This document shows, piece by piece, positions 44,078 through 52,837 of a DNA stretch of 64,000 nt. The translations under genes and the position numbers were made by a program. The notes below the pieces were generated by a model. The model was not told where the DNA came from, searched no databases, and saw nothing but the letters and a program-made list of their open reading frames with translations. Within the stretch, counting starts at the first letter, position 1, and each line of letters begins with the position of its first letter. The stretch covers positions 714,941 to 778,940 of the forward strand of contig NZ_QJKB01000002.1 in assembly GCF_003201815.1 (NCBI RefSeq). Reading direction: 5' to 3'. Source of the DNA: Undibacterium pigrum (GTDB lineage Bacteria; Pseudomonadota; Gammaproteobacteria; Burkholderiales; Burkholderiaceae_D).

Positions 44078-46401
44078 TTCCCCTCAATAAGACTGGCAGA
44101 ATTCAAGGTATTGGCTTCTGCCAGCGGCAATTCAAAAAAGAACTGGCTGCCTACATCCACCGTCGACGTAAAACCTATACTGCCATCCATTTTTTCCATG
44201 ATGGTTTTACAGATATTCAGGCCCAGGCCGGTTCCACCTTTTTTGCGGGTGTTGGAACCATCGACCTGACTGAATTTCTGGAATATCTTGCTATGGAAAT
44301 TAGTCGGTATGCCACAGCCATGGTCGGTGACCATGACTTTCACTCTTTGTTTTTCCAGGTTCAACTCCACTGTGACTTCAACTTCCCCGCCCTTATGGGA
44401 AAATTTGATGGCATTCGACAGCAAGTTGGCGAGTACCTGGGCCACCCGCTGGCGGTCCACATTCACCAGTAAATCTGCATACCTTTCCTGGTAAATCATG
44501 GTGACACCATATTGGTCTGCATAGGCCTTGTTGGTGTTGATTGCATCTTGTATCAAGGGGCCAATAGGGCTGAGCTGGAAGCTGAATTCCATTTTCCCTG
44601 AGGCGATTTTTTCCAGGTCAAGAATATCATTGATAAGGTGTAACAGACGGTCACCATTGCGCATCGCAACGGTAATCAGTTCTTGTGCCTTTTCTGGAAT
44701 TTGACCAGCCACGCCTGCTGCAACCAGGCGTAGCGCACCATTGATCGATGTCAAAGGTGTGCGTAATTCATGGCTGACCATGGAGACGAATTCATTCATC
44801 ATCATCTCTACGCGCTTGCGATCAGCAATATCAAAACTCATGGCATAGAAACCATCGACTTCACCAGTATCATTGTAGGCAGGCACATACACGGACTGAT
44901 AATAATAGTCGCGTTTGTTCAAATTGCCTTCACCCTCAAAACTCACCCTTTCACCTGACAGCACTGCGCGCACATGCGGTGCATGGGCTTTATAGAAATC
45001 ATCACCGACAACTTCGCGCATGGTCCTGCCCAGCAGGTGATGGGGTTTGACGCCAAATTCTGTCGTTACGAAGGCGTTCACGAATATGTAACGTTCCTGC
45101 CTGTCCATGAAGGTGATAATGCAGGGCAGGTTATCGGCAATTGCCTGCAGGCGGCTTTGTACGCTGCGCTGCTCTTGCAAGGCGTTTTCCAGTTGGCTGG
45201 CTTTCAGCTCAATTTCGCGCGTGCGTTCAACCACCGTTGCTTCCAGGTCCTGGTTGCTGCGCTCGATTTTTTTGAGATATTGCTCTTCTTTTTCCAGCAT
45301 CCCGGCTATCGTGGTGGATAGCAAATAGGCTTCGTGGAAACTTTGAACCACAGGGAAGACTGGTGGAGCCGTCTGAGCACTGCGAGTCTGGGTACGCTGT
45401 TCCATGAAAGAGCTGAGTTTGGTCAGTGAAGATGACATGCGCCGTGCCATCAGCGATGCCAGCAGCGCCAGCACGACGCACAGTATCGCCCCAGAAATCA
45501 TGATTTCGCGCTGCAGATTATACAGGCCAGCCATGGCGACATCCTTGGGCTGGCGTACCAGTATGCTCCATTGCAGGGCGGGATAATTGCGCGCCTGTCC
45601 GGTCATGGTATAGGCAGTCAGGTATTTCTGGCTGCCTTCCCATACTTCTTCCGTGACGCCACTTTTTCCTGAGCGTGACAGCTTCAGACTGTTCGCCGTT
45701 ATTTTGGTTTCCTCCATCTTCAGCGGCCCCAGTAAGACGGTGCCATCTTCACGCGCCACCAGAACTTCTGCCGCATATTGCTTGTCGGCTGGTGCCAGTA
45801 TGTTTTGTACCAGATTACGAGTCCAGTTCCAGCTCAGGTGTACACCCAGCACACCGCGCATTGTGCCGTCTGACCTGTAGACAGGAATCGACACATCCAC
45901 AAAGCGCCAGGGATCTATGCTGTAAGGCAGCAGCTTCTGTAATAACAGGGCAGGGTGGTAATCGCCCGCATACAAGGCTTTCTTGCCCTCAATAAACCAC
46001 GGGCGCTTGCTGACGTCCTGGCCCTCCAGCATGCCCTTGGTAGATGCCAGTACTTTACCGTCAGGGTCGGCCAACCCTATCCAGGCGTAGTCTGGAAAAT
46101 TGTGTTGAAGGTGATCAAGGATGCGGCGTGCATCTGCCGGGTCTTTGCCGTCCTTTATCTCATTAAGTTGCGATAGTAGCTGCACATCGCTGACCGATTT
46201 TTGCATGACCTGATCCAGCGCATCGCGCATTTGCCATGCAACTTGCTGCAGTCTTTGCTCTGCTTCTTTTTGCGCATAATTCTTGGCAAAGTGATCGACC
46301 AGCAACAGGGCAGATAAAACCGTACACAGAACGACGGCACTGACGCCCAGCGTCAGCAGGGTCGTAAGTCTGGGGTAAGGAGTAGATTTAGCTGTAGCCA
46401 T
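44074..46401 (-). CDS. Membrane sensor histidine kinase with Cache and PAS domains
   Basis: A 775-residue hybrid-free kinase. TM1 covers about residues 13-36; a periplasmic Cache-type sensor spans about 37-300 (WIGLADPDGKVLASTKGML, ILVRQPKDVAMAGLYNLQRE); TM2 is about 300-318. Then a coiled coil, a PAS domain (about 415-530, PCIITFMDRQERYIFVNAFV), HisKA with His544 in VSMVSHELRTPLTSINGALR, and HATPase boxes LANLLSNAIKFSHKGGEVE, DHGCGIP and KGGTGLGLNICKTIMEKM. It senses an extracytoplasmic small molecule. No response regulator is adjacent. Its stop overlaps the metY stop by four bases on opposite strands. Confidence 0.93.
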   Translation of the reverse strand: MATAKSTPYPRLTTLLTLGVSAVVLCTVLSALLLVDHFAKNYAQKEAEQRLQQVAWQMRDALDQVMQKSVSDVQLLSQLNEIKDGKDPADARRILDHLQHNFPDYAWIGLADPDGKVLASTKGMLEGQDVSKRPWFIEGKKALYAGDYHPALLLQKLLPYSIDPWRFVDVSIPVYRSDGTMRGVLGVHLSWNWTRNLVQNILAPADKQYAAEVLVAREDGTVLLGPLKMEETKITANSLKLSRSGKSGVTEEVWEGSQKYLTAYTMTGQARNYPALQWSILVRQPKDVAMAGLYNLQREIMISGAILCVVLALLASLMARRMSSSLTKLSSFMEQRTQTRSAQTAPPVFPVVQSFHEAYLLSTTIAGMLEKEEQYLKKIERSNQDLEATVVERTREIELKASQLENALQEQRSVQSRLQAIADNLPCIITFMDRQERYIFVNAFVTTEFGVKPHHLLGRTMREVVGDDFYKAHAPHVRAVLSGERVSFEGEGNLNKRDYYYQSVYVPAYNDTGEVDGFYAMSFDIADRKRVEMMMNEFVSMVSHELRTPLTSINGALRLVAAGVAGQIPEKAQELITVAMRNGDRLLHLINDILDLEKIASGKMEFSFQLSPIGPLIQDAINTNKAYADQYGVTMIYQERYADLLVNVDRQRVAQVLANLLSNAIKFSHKGGEVEVTVELNLEKQRVKVMVTDHGCGIPTNFHSKIFQKFSQVDGSNTRKKGGTGLGLNICKTIMEKMDGSIGFTSTVDVGSQFFFELPLAEANTLNSASLIEGN

Positions 46402-46811
46402 AGTAGCGATAAAGTTGGAGTGCTTTAAGCTTGCTAGAACTCATTTCATCAATAGGGGGAGTGCGCCCAAATCGTCAGTTCCTGAAGGCTTTGTATCATA
46501 ACGTGGGCTGGACTGCAGCTGTTGACAATTCGACTCGTTATCAATAGCACCGCTATTGATTGCCTCGTCCGCCTTGGCAGCCCACGTTATGATACAAACG
46601 CATCTCATCCCTATTGATGAAATGAATTCTAATCATACGCCTAACAAGCAGCAATACGATATTTTGCGCACTGCAACAAATTCTATATTGTGGTGATAAT
46701 CACAGCATATTTGAAATTTGGATAATTAACTTCATTTTTATTCGTTTTCTGTCTTAGGTAATTTCTGTACATTCAATCTCTGTGATGAAAACATAAATAC
46801 AGAGAACGTGT
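46402..46811. other. Divergent intergenic region carrying element D
   Basis: No gene is supported. Besides the palindromic element at 46436-46630, the right part is AT-rich and contains a short perfect palindrome GTGATAATCAC (46693-46703), about 110 bases upstream of the rhodanese start. The promoter of the encapsulin locus probably lies there. Confidence 0.5.
46436..46630. repeat. 195-bp nested palindromic element (element D)
   Basis: Outer arms of 22 bases (46436-46457 and 46609-46630, AGAANTCATTTCATCAATAG) pair with one mismatch. Inner arms of 21 bases (46490-46510 and 46578-46598, core ATCATAACGTGGGCTG) are perfect. The innermost part contains ATCAATAG/CTATTGAT. It has the size and symmetry of a MITE, but encodes nothing and has no transposase nearby. 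It lies upstream of the kinase and the rhodanese. Confidence 0.8.
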
Positions 46812-47288
46812 ATGACAGCTTCCCCCACTATCGAGACTACCATTGAATCACCTGTACTGGCTGCGGCTCGCCAGCGCGCCAAAGATGCTGGCCTGCCCTT
46901 TGCCGGTAGCATTTCTCCGACAGATGCCTGGGATTTGCAACAGCAAGGCCTGGCAGTGATTGTTGATGTGCGCAGTAATGAAGAACGCAAATTCGTCGGC
47001 CATTTACCAGACAGTGTACATGTAGCCTGGGCAACAGGCACGGCACTGACGCGCAACCCGCGCTTTGTCAAAGAACTGGAAGGCAAACTCAAGGATAAGC
47101 AGACTGTGGTCTTGCTGCTTTGTCGTAGCGGAAAACGCTCGGCACTGGCAGCCGAAGCCGCCAGCAAGGCGGGTTTGCCAAATGTCTTCAATATAGAACA
47201 GGGCTTTGAAGGTGACCTGGATGAAGCGCAGCAGCGTGGGTATAGTGGCGGCTGGCGTTTTCACAAGCTGCCCTGGGTGCAGGACTAA
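46812..47288 (+). CDS. Rhodanese-domain sulfurtransferase of the encapsulin locus
   Basis: A 158-residue single-domain rhodanese. The catalytic loop is VVLLLCRSGKRSALAAEA with the sulfur-accepting Cys at about residue 104. The N-terminal part (ISPTDAWDLQQQGLAVIVDVRSNEERKFVGHLPDSVHVAW) is the standard fold start. Rhodaneses carry persulfide sulfur, and one accompanies many family 2A encapsulin operons. It is the first gene of the sulfur locus, 48 bases before the acetyltransferase. Confidence 0.93.
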   Translation: MTASPTIETTIESPVLAAARQRAKDAGLPFAGSISPTDAWDLQQQGLAVIVDVRSNEERKFVGHLPDSVHVAWATGTALTRNPRFVKELEGKLKDKQTVVLLLCRSGKRSALAAEAASKAGLPNVFNIEQGFEGDLDEAQQRGYSGGWRFHKLPWVQD

Positions 47289-47336
47289 AGTAATAGAAGT
47301 AATTGAGGACTTAAGTACTTGAAAAGGCGGAGCATC

Positions 47337-48293
47337 ATGGGACAAGCATTGCAACAGACTAAAGAGATACGCGCCTCGCTGTTCGGCATAGAGCAGGTTG
47401 TCAGCGAACTGGCAGTAGTGCGTCATGCCTGGCGGCGTCGCCAGCAAAGATCTGCGGAACCTGGCGGGCGTGAATTGCCATCGCGCGATGCACTGGCAAA
47501 AATCCTCAATGACTTACGTGGTGCCTTGTTCCCCATGCGCTTGGGGCCGCCTGAATTGCGGCAAGAGAGTGAAGATTTTTATGTAGGCCATACGCTCGAT
47601 ACTGTCCTGCATTCTCTGCTGAGTCAGGTCAGGCTGGAACTCAGCTATGCCTCGCGTTATCACGAAGAAGAAGGTCTGCATATCGATGACCGGGCTCTGA
47701 CTATAGTACGTGAATTTTCCCGGGCTTTGCCTGGCATACGCTCATTGCTGGACAGTGATGTTATCTCAGCCTATCAGGGTGACCCGGCAGCGCGCACGGT
47801 AGATGAAGTCTTGCTGTGCTACCCCGGCATACTGGCGATGATACATCACCGTATTGCCCATCAACTGTATCAACTCGGTGTCCCGCTGCTGGCACGCATC
47901 GTCGCCGAGATTGCCCATGGCCAGACCGGTATCGACATCCACCCCGGTGCCAGCATAGGTGCAGGCTTTTTTATTGATCATGGTACTGGCGTGGTGATAG
48001 GTGAGACTGCCGTCATCGGCCAGCGTGTGCGTATTTATCAGGCCGTTACGCTGGGGGCAAAACGCTTCCCCAGCGATGATGACGGCAAGCTGCAAAAAGG
48101 TTTGCCACGTCATCCCATCGTTGAAGATGATGTGGTGGTCTATGCCGGTGCTACGGTATTGGGCCGCGTCACCATAGGCCGTGGTGCCATCGTTGGCGGC
48201 AATGTCTGGGTTACCAGCGATGTGGCGGCCGGCAGCCATGTCAGCCAGGCCAGCTTGCGGCACGAACAGCAAAATCCCGTTTCTTTGGTTTGA
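47337..48293 (+). CDS. epsC: Serine O-acetyltransferase (EpsC-type)
   Basis: This enzyme acetylates L-serine, giving O-acetylserine, the acceptor for sulfide in cysteine synthesis. The 318-residue chain has a helical N-terminal domain and a left-handed beta-helix: IAHGQTGIDIHPGASIGAGFFIDHGTGVV, IGQRVRIYQAVTLGAKRF and HPIVEDDVVVYAGATVLGRVTIG. The acceptor-site residues Asp and His (DIHPG, DHGTG) are present. It is longer at the N-terminus than CysE, as in the EpsC group. The start at 47337 follows GGAG. It sits between the rhodanese and the shell gene. Confidence 0.93.
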   Translation: MGQALQQTKEIRASLFGIEQVVSELAVVRHAWRRRQQRSAEPGGRELPSRDALAKILNDLRGALFPMRLGPPELRQESEDFYVGHTLDTVLHSLLSQVRLELSYASRYHEEEGLHIDDRALTIVREFSRALPGIRSLLDSDVISAYQGDPAARTVDEVLLCYPGILAMIHHRIAHQLYQLGVPLLARIVAEIAHGQTGIDIHPGASIGAGFFIDHGTGVVIGETAVIGQRVRIYQAVTLGAKRFPSDDDGKLQKGLPRHPIVEDDVVVYAGATVLGRVTIGRGAIVGGNVWVTSDVAAGSHVSQASLRHEQQNPVSLV

Positions 48294-48313
48294 ATAAGTG
48301 AGCTTCAAATAAA

Positions 48314-48339
48314 CAGCCGTGAACTACATCACACGGCTG
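48314..48339. terminator. Hairpin between epsC and the encapsulin shell gene
   Basis: CAGCCGTG (48314-48321) pairs perfectly with CACGGCTG (48332-48339), with a ten-base loop and no clear T-run. In mid-operon position it could reduce read-through or protect an mRNA end, setting different levels for shell and enzymes. Confidence 0.45.
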
Positions 48340-48401
48340 CTTATCCCCGCACGCCTGTTCATGTTTATTTTTCGATACACTGACTTTCATGGAGTAGAGT
48401 A

Positions 48402-49343
48402 ATGACAGATGCAAGTAATGAAGTAACTGCAGGTAATTTCGCCCTCAGCGACAATGCCGCCAGACAGCTAGCGAACGCCACCAAGACCGTTCCGCAGTTA
48501 TCCACCATCTCGCCACGCTGGCTGGTGCATCTGCTGCAATGGTTGCCGGTAGAGGCAGGTATCTACCGCCTCAACAAGGTAAAAAATCCCAAGGATGTGC
48601 GGGTAGCCTGCTCGCAGCGCGATGAATCTGAATTGCCGCAAACCTTTGTCGACTATGACGAACAACCACGCGAGTATTTCCTCAATGCAGTAGCGACCGT
48701 GCTGGACGTACATACCCGCATTTCTGATCTGTACAGCAGCCCGCATGACCAGATCAAGGAACAATTACGCCTGACCGTAGAAACCATCAAGGAACGTCAG
48801 GAAAGCGAACTGATCAATAATCCTGATTACGGCCTGCTGGCAAATGTGCATGATGATCAGCGCATCTCCACCTTGACAGGTGCACCTACACCGGATGACC
48901 TTGATGATTTGCTGACCAAAGTCTGGAAAGAACCTGGCTTCTTCCTCGCCCACCCATTGGCGATTGCTGCTTTTGGTCGTGAATGCACACGCCGTGGCGT
49001 GCCACCACCAACAGTCAGCCTGTTTGGTTCGCAATTCCTCACATGGCGCGGTGTACCATTGGTGCCGTCTGACAAATTGCCTATTGAAGATGGCAAGACA
49101 AAAATCATCCTGTTGCGCGTTGGTGAAAAACGCCAGGGTGTGGTTGGCTTGTTCCAGCCTGGCCTGGCGGGTGAACAAAGCCCTGGTTTGTCCGTGCGCT
49201 TCATGGGCATCAACCGCAATGCGATTGCCTCTTACCTCATTTCCCTGTACTGCTCGCTGGCAGTGCTGACAGATGATGCAGTGGCTGTTCTCGATGACGT
49301 AGAGATAGGTAAATATCATGACTATCCTGACACCTACAAATAA
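48402..49343 (+). CDS. Family 2A encapsulin shell protein (SrpI-like)
   Basis: A 313-residue capsid-fold shell protein. Recognised from the N-arm (LSDNAARQLANATKTVPQLSTISPRWL, LQWLPVEAGIYRLNKVKNP), the central NNPDYGLLANVHDDQRISTLTG and PTPDDLDDLLTKVWKEPGFFLAHPLAIAAFGRE, and the C-terminal YCSLAVLTDDAVAVLDDVEIGKYHDYPDTYK. It assembles into a closed protein nanocompartment with HK97-like subunits. Known members package a cysteine desulfurase, and some accumulate elemental sulfur. GGAG precedes the ATG. Its end overlaps the desulfurase start by 26 bases, so the two are translated together. Confidence 0.93.
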   Translation: MTDASNEVTAGNFALSDNAARQLANATKTVPQLSTISPRWLVHLLQWLPVEAGIYRLNKVKNPKDVRVACSQRDESELPQTFVDYDEQPREYFLNAVATVLDVHTRISDLYSSPHDQIKEQLRLTVETIKERQESELINNPDYGLLANVHDDQRISTLTGAPTPDDLDDLLTKVWKEPGFFLAHPLAIAAFGRECTRRGVPPPTVSLFGSQFLTWRGVPLVPSDKLPIEDGKTKIILLRVGEKRQGVVGLFQPGLAGEQSPGLSVRFMGINRNAIASYLISLYCSLAVLTDDAVAVLDDVEIGKYHDYPDTYK

Positions 49344-51147
49344 TACTGGCGCGGCAAACTCTGGTTTGCCGGATGAAGCCGCACTGAATCGCATGGCATC
49401 AGAATTTTTTGCCCTGGTGCCTGGTGCGGCGCAAGCTGCTGCGCAATTCTTACCAGGGTTTAGCCAGGGCAATACGCCCGAAGCGCCGCCGTCAGCACGT
49501 ACACCAGTGCACGACGGCAGCTCGGTGCAAAGCCAGCCTTCTGTCTCCGCCAGTGGCGTGCCACAAAATGGTGGTAGCAGCGTAGCGCCATCACGCCCGC
49601 AAGCGGGTGGTGCCAGTTCCAGTACGCCCTATTATTTTGTCGGGCAAGAGCATGGCTATCCTATTGCTGACAATAATCTTGACAATCTTGCTGCGCAGGG
49701 AACAGGCAAGCAATCCGGGGCCAGTGCTTTCAACGTGCCGGGGCAAGAGCAATTGCAACGCATACTGGGTGAACTGTATTCAACAACGCCAACAACGCCA
49801 ACAACGCCGGCCTCTGCGCCCGCACCGCAAGCTGGCGGCAATGCGACACATCCTGCATATTATTTCCAGCAAGGCGAGCAAGGCTATTGGGATCAGGCAC
49901 CTCGAGCCGCTAATCCATCCTTGGCAGCGCCCTTTGACATTAATGCCGTACGCAGGGATTTCCCTATCCTGGCTGAACGTGTCAATGGCAAGCAACTGGT
50001 GTGGTTTGATAATGCAGCGACGACGCACAAGCCTAAGTCAGTGATAGACCGCATCAGTTATTTCTATGAGCATGAGAATTCAAATATACATAGAGCGGCA
50101 CATGAACTGGCTGCACGTGCCAGCGATGCTTATGAATCGGCACGTAAAAAGGTAGCCAGGTTTCTTGGTGCTGCCTCTGAACAGGAAATCATCTTCGTAC
50201 GTGGCGCAACTGAAGGTATTAACCTGGTAGCGCAAACCTTTGGCAAGAAGTTTATCGGTGCAGGTGATGAGATCATCGTCTCTGAGCTTGAACATCATGC
50301 CAATATCGTGCCCTGGCAACAACTGGCGGCTGAAAAGGGCGCGGTCATACGCGTCATTCCTGTGGATGACAGTGGCCAGGTCTTGCTTGATGAGTACCGC
50401 AAACTCCTGAACAGCAAGACCCGTCTGGTGGCGGTAACCCAAGTGTCAAATGCCCTGGGTACTATCGCCCCTGTGCATGAGATCACTGCCCTGGCCCATG
50501 CTGCTGGTGCCCGCGTATTGATAGATGGTGCGCAAGCCGTTTCACATTTGCGCGTGAATGTGCAGGCGCTGGATGCTGACTTTTATGTCTTCTCTGGTCA
50601 CAAGATATTTGGCCCGACCGGCATAGGCGTGGTATATGGCAAGAAGGCTTTGCTGGAGCAACTGCCACCCTGGCAGGGCGGCGGCAATATGATTGCAGAT
50701 GTGACTTTCGAGCACACCCGTTATCAGCCAGCACCGGCACGCTTTGAGGCGGGTACTGGCAATATCGCCGATGCTGTCGGCCTTGGGGCAGCGCTGGATT
50801 ATGTCGAGCGCATAGGCCTGGAAAATATCGCACTGTATGAACATGCCTTGCTGGAATACGCAACGCATGGACTGAAGAGCATACCCGGTGTGCGCCTGGT
50901 CGGTACTGCGCATCAAAAAGCCAGTGTCGCGTCTTTTGTGCTGGCAGGATATGAAACGGCAGAAGTCGGAAAGGCGCTCAATGAGGAAGGAATCGCAGTA
51001 CGTTCCGGCCATCATTGCGCCCAACCCATCTTGCGTCGCTTTGGTCTGGAAGCAACGGTAAGGCCTTCGTTTGCTTTTTACAATACTTGTGAAGAGATAG
51101 ACCGTTTGCTGGCTGTGGTACGCAGGCTGGCGAACAATCGTAAATAA
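49318..51147 (+). CDS. Encapsulin cargo cysteine desulfurase (SufS-like) with disordered targeting domain
   Basis: A 609-residue cargo protein. Residues about 1-205 are a low-complexity tail rich in Pro, Ser, Ala and Gln, with conserved motifs NRMASEFFALVPG (25-37), PYYFVGQEHGYP (104-115), LQRILGELY (146-154) and YYFQQGEQGYW (181-191). The tail carries the packaging signal. Residues about 206-609 are a SufS/CsdA-type desulfurase: PLP lysine Lys429 in FSGHKIFGPTG and the persulfide Cys567 in RSGHHCAQPILRRFG. It releases sulfur from cysteine inside the shell. The gene overlaps the shell gene by 26 bases and ends at a strong terminator. Confidence 0.95.
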   Translation: MTILTPTNNTGAANSGLPDEAALNRMASEFFALVPGAAQAAAQFLPGFSQGNTPEAPPSARTPVHDGSSVQSQPSVSASGVPQNGGSSVAPSRPQAGGASSSTPYYFVGQEHGYPIADNNLDNLAAQGTGKQSGASAFNVPGQEQLQRILGELYSTTPTTPTTPASAPAPQAGGNATHPAYYFQQGEQGYWDQAPRAANPSLAAPFDINAVRRDFPILAERVNGKQLVWFDNAATTHKPKSVIDRISYFYEHENSNIHRAAHELAARASDAYESARKKVARFLGAASEQEIIFVRGATEGINLVAQTFGKKFIGAGDEIIVSELEHHANIVPWQQLAAEKGAVIRVIPVDDSGQVLLDEYRKLLNSKTRLVAVTQVSNALGTIAPVHEITALAHAAGARVLIDGAQAVSHLRVNVQALDADFYVFSGHKIFGPTGIGVVYGKKALLEQLPPWQGGGNMIADVTFEHTRYQPAPARFEAGTGNIADAVGLGAALDYVERIGLENIALYEHALLEYATHGLKSIPGVRLVGTAHQKASVASFVLAGYETAEVGKALNEEGIAVRSGHHCAQPILRRFGLEATVRPSFAFYNTCEEIDRLLAVVRRLANNRK

Positions 51148-51179
51148 ACTTCTGAAGTGAATTAAAGAAGTTGATTTAT

Positions 51180-51213
51180 CGCCTGCCCTTTTGAGAAAGG
51201 GCAGGCGTTTTTA
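51180..51213 (+). terminator. Rho-independent terminator of the encapsulin locus
   Basis: CGCCTGCCCTTT (51180-51191) pairs with AAAGGGCAGGCG (51196-51207), with a four-base loop and a T-run. It also lies close to the end of the convergent TetR gene. Confidence 0.88.
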
Positions 51214-51221
51214 CTTCATCA

Positions 51222-51803
51222 TTATTTCTGTACTGCCTTCAGTACAAAATCGCTGGTGTCACGCAATACCGCCTTAACGTTTGCTGGCTTGTCCATCATG
51301 CGCGACAACAGCAAGCCACCGATCAGCGAAGACAGGACTCCATGCGCGGTAGCTGCATCATCCTTAGCACCTGAACGCTGCAATTGTTTGCTGATGATGG
51401 CGAGTAACTCATCTACCCCTTGCGCCATCACTTCCTTGCTTGCCGCTTCGCCACGCGCGGCTTCTGCCCCCAGTGCTGCAATCGCGCAACCATGGCCTGG
51501 ATGTTCGCTATGCGCCCGGCTCAGATAGCTATGCACCAGGCTGGCGATGGCTTCTTCGTCGCTGACCAGTTCTGTCTTGCGCAGCAGTTCTGTGCGCGTG
51601 CTTTCAAGCGCGGTACTACAGGCTTCGGCAATCAGGGCTTCCTTGGATTCGAAGTGCTTGTAAAAACCGCCGTGCGTGAGTCCGGCTTCTTTCATCAGGT
51701 CGGCCACGCCTATGCCATTGATGCCATGTTCACGATACAGGCGGGCAGCGGTTTCTACTATGCGCTCACGGGTTTGCGCGGCTTGTTCGCGGGTAGTTCT
51801 CAT
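51222..51803 (-). CDS. TetR-family transcriptional repressor
   Basis: A 193-residue TetR regulator. The HTH is TRERIVETAARLYREHGINGIGVADLMKEAGLTHGGFYKHFESKEALI, with recognition residues in GLTHGGFYKHF. The C-terminal part is a helical ligand-binding domain. GGFYKHF is typical of TetR proteins controlling efflux or redox enzymes. GAGGAATAAAGC precedes the ATG at 51803. It is divergent from a hydrolase-MFS operon, which it likely represses. Confidence 0.92.
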   Translation of the reverse strand: MRTTREQAAQTRERIVETAARLYREHGINGIGVADLMKEAGLTHGGFYKHFESKEALIAEACSTALESTRTELLRKTELVSDEEAIASLVHSYLSRAHSEHPGHGCAIAALGAEAARGEAASKEVMAQGVDELLAIISKQLQRSGAKDDAATAHGVLSSLIGGLLLSRMMDKPANVKAVLRDTSDFVLKAVQK

Positions 51804-51851
51804 TGCTTTATTCCTCAAAAATCTGTCAGTCAAAGTTCTCTTTTTAGAAAG

Positions 51852-51867
51852 AAAGACTACTGTCTTT
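51852..51867. promoter_or_regulatory. Candidate TetR operator
   Basis: AAAGAC-TACT-GTCTTT is a perfect inverted repeat in the gap between the TetR gene and the divergent hydrolase gene. A second one, TTAGATGA/TCATCTAA (51894-51901 and 51929-51936), is nearer the hydrolase start. Either could be the site of the TetR protein. Confidence 0.4.
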
Positions 51868-51949
51868 AATCATGTTTGACACGAATCTCTATTTTAGATG
51901 ATAATCAACATCCATTGGATTATATTCGTCATCTAATTTCGGGGGCAGC

Positions 51950-52837
51950 ATGAATACACCAGCCAGAGCAGCAAATAGTGCATTAAATGATGTAACAAGT
52001 AATGCAACAAATAAGCCCATCATGGACATGATCTTGCAGGCATTCACCAGGCCACAAAGACAGGCAGAAACTGAAGATGATAAAAAGGCACTGACGCATG
52101 CGCGGCCCGTCAGCATTCCATATGCCGGGCTGGAATTGCGTGCCTGGACCTGGGGACAGGGGCCGCAAGTCTTGCTGCTACATGGCTGGGAAAGCCGCGC
52201 CAGCCATATGGCAGGCTTTGTCGCCCCCTTGCTGCAAGCAGGTTTTAGTGTGACGGCGCTGGATGCACCGGCACACGGTGCATCGCAAGGCGAAACGACC
52301 AATGTGCTCGACTATGGCAAGGCCGTTGTCGCCGTGGCCAATCATCTGGGGCCACTGACTGCGACTATCGCCCATTCAGTAGGTTCAGCCGCCAGCCTGT
52401 ATGCGTTTGCGCAAGGTGTGCAAGTCAGAGCCAGTGTGCATCTGTGTGGCCCGGCCTCACTGACACGCGTATTCCAGTATGCGGCCAGGGCAGGTGGCCT
52501 GGATGAAGCAAGCAGGCAGCAACTGGAAGACATGCTGGCAAGCCGCATAGGCTCACCACTGTCAGCCATGGATCTGTCGCAACTACAGCATGGCATGCGT
52601 CACCCCGCCCTGATCATGCATGATCCTGAAGACAAAGAAATGCCCTATTCAGAAAGCCAGGCCCTAGTCGATGCCTGGCCGCAAGCCAGTCTGGTGGCAA
52701 GCGCCGGAACCGGACACCGGCGTATCTTGCGCACGCCAGAGATTCATTCCGCAGCAGTGCGCTTTCTTATTGAAGGAGTCGCCGCCGCCCTGGTTGGCAA
52801 AATTGCAGAGTTTGAGAAGACAGGAGAAACATCATGA
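51950..52837 (+). CDS. Alpha/beta hydrolase
   Basis: A 295-residue alpha/beta hydrolase. The cap-free fold is seen in VLLLHGWESRASHMAGFVAPLL, the strand leading to DAPAHGASQGETTNVLDYGKAV, and the nucleophile elbow TIAHSVGSAASLYAF (Ser in HSVG). The catalytic Asp and His lie in MHDPEDKEMPYSESQ and TGHRRIL. It overlaps the MFS transporter gene by four bases (ATGA), so one repressor controls both. Substrate unknown. Confidence 0.87.
   Translation: MNTPARAANSALNDVTSNATNKPIMDMILQAFTRPQRQAETEDDKKALTHARPVSIPYAGLELRAWTWGQGPQVLLLHGWESRASHMAGFVAPLLQAGFSVTALDAPAHGASQGETTNVLDYGKAVVAVANHLGPLTATIAHSVGSAASLYAFAQGVQVRASVHLCGPASLTRVFQYAARAGGLDEASRQQLEDMLASRIGSPLSAMDLSQLQHGMRHPALIMHDPEDKEMPYSESQALVDAWPQASLVASAGTGHRRILRTPEIHSAAVRFLIEGVAAALVGKIAEFEKTGETS

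Noticed and set aside
49783..49809. Three 9-base units as a possible CRISPR or tandem array
   Set aside because: The units are in frame inside the cargo tail (TTP repeats) with no spacers. It is a coding low-complexity tract.
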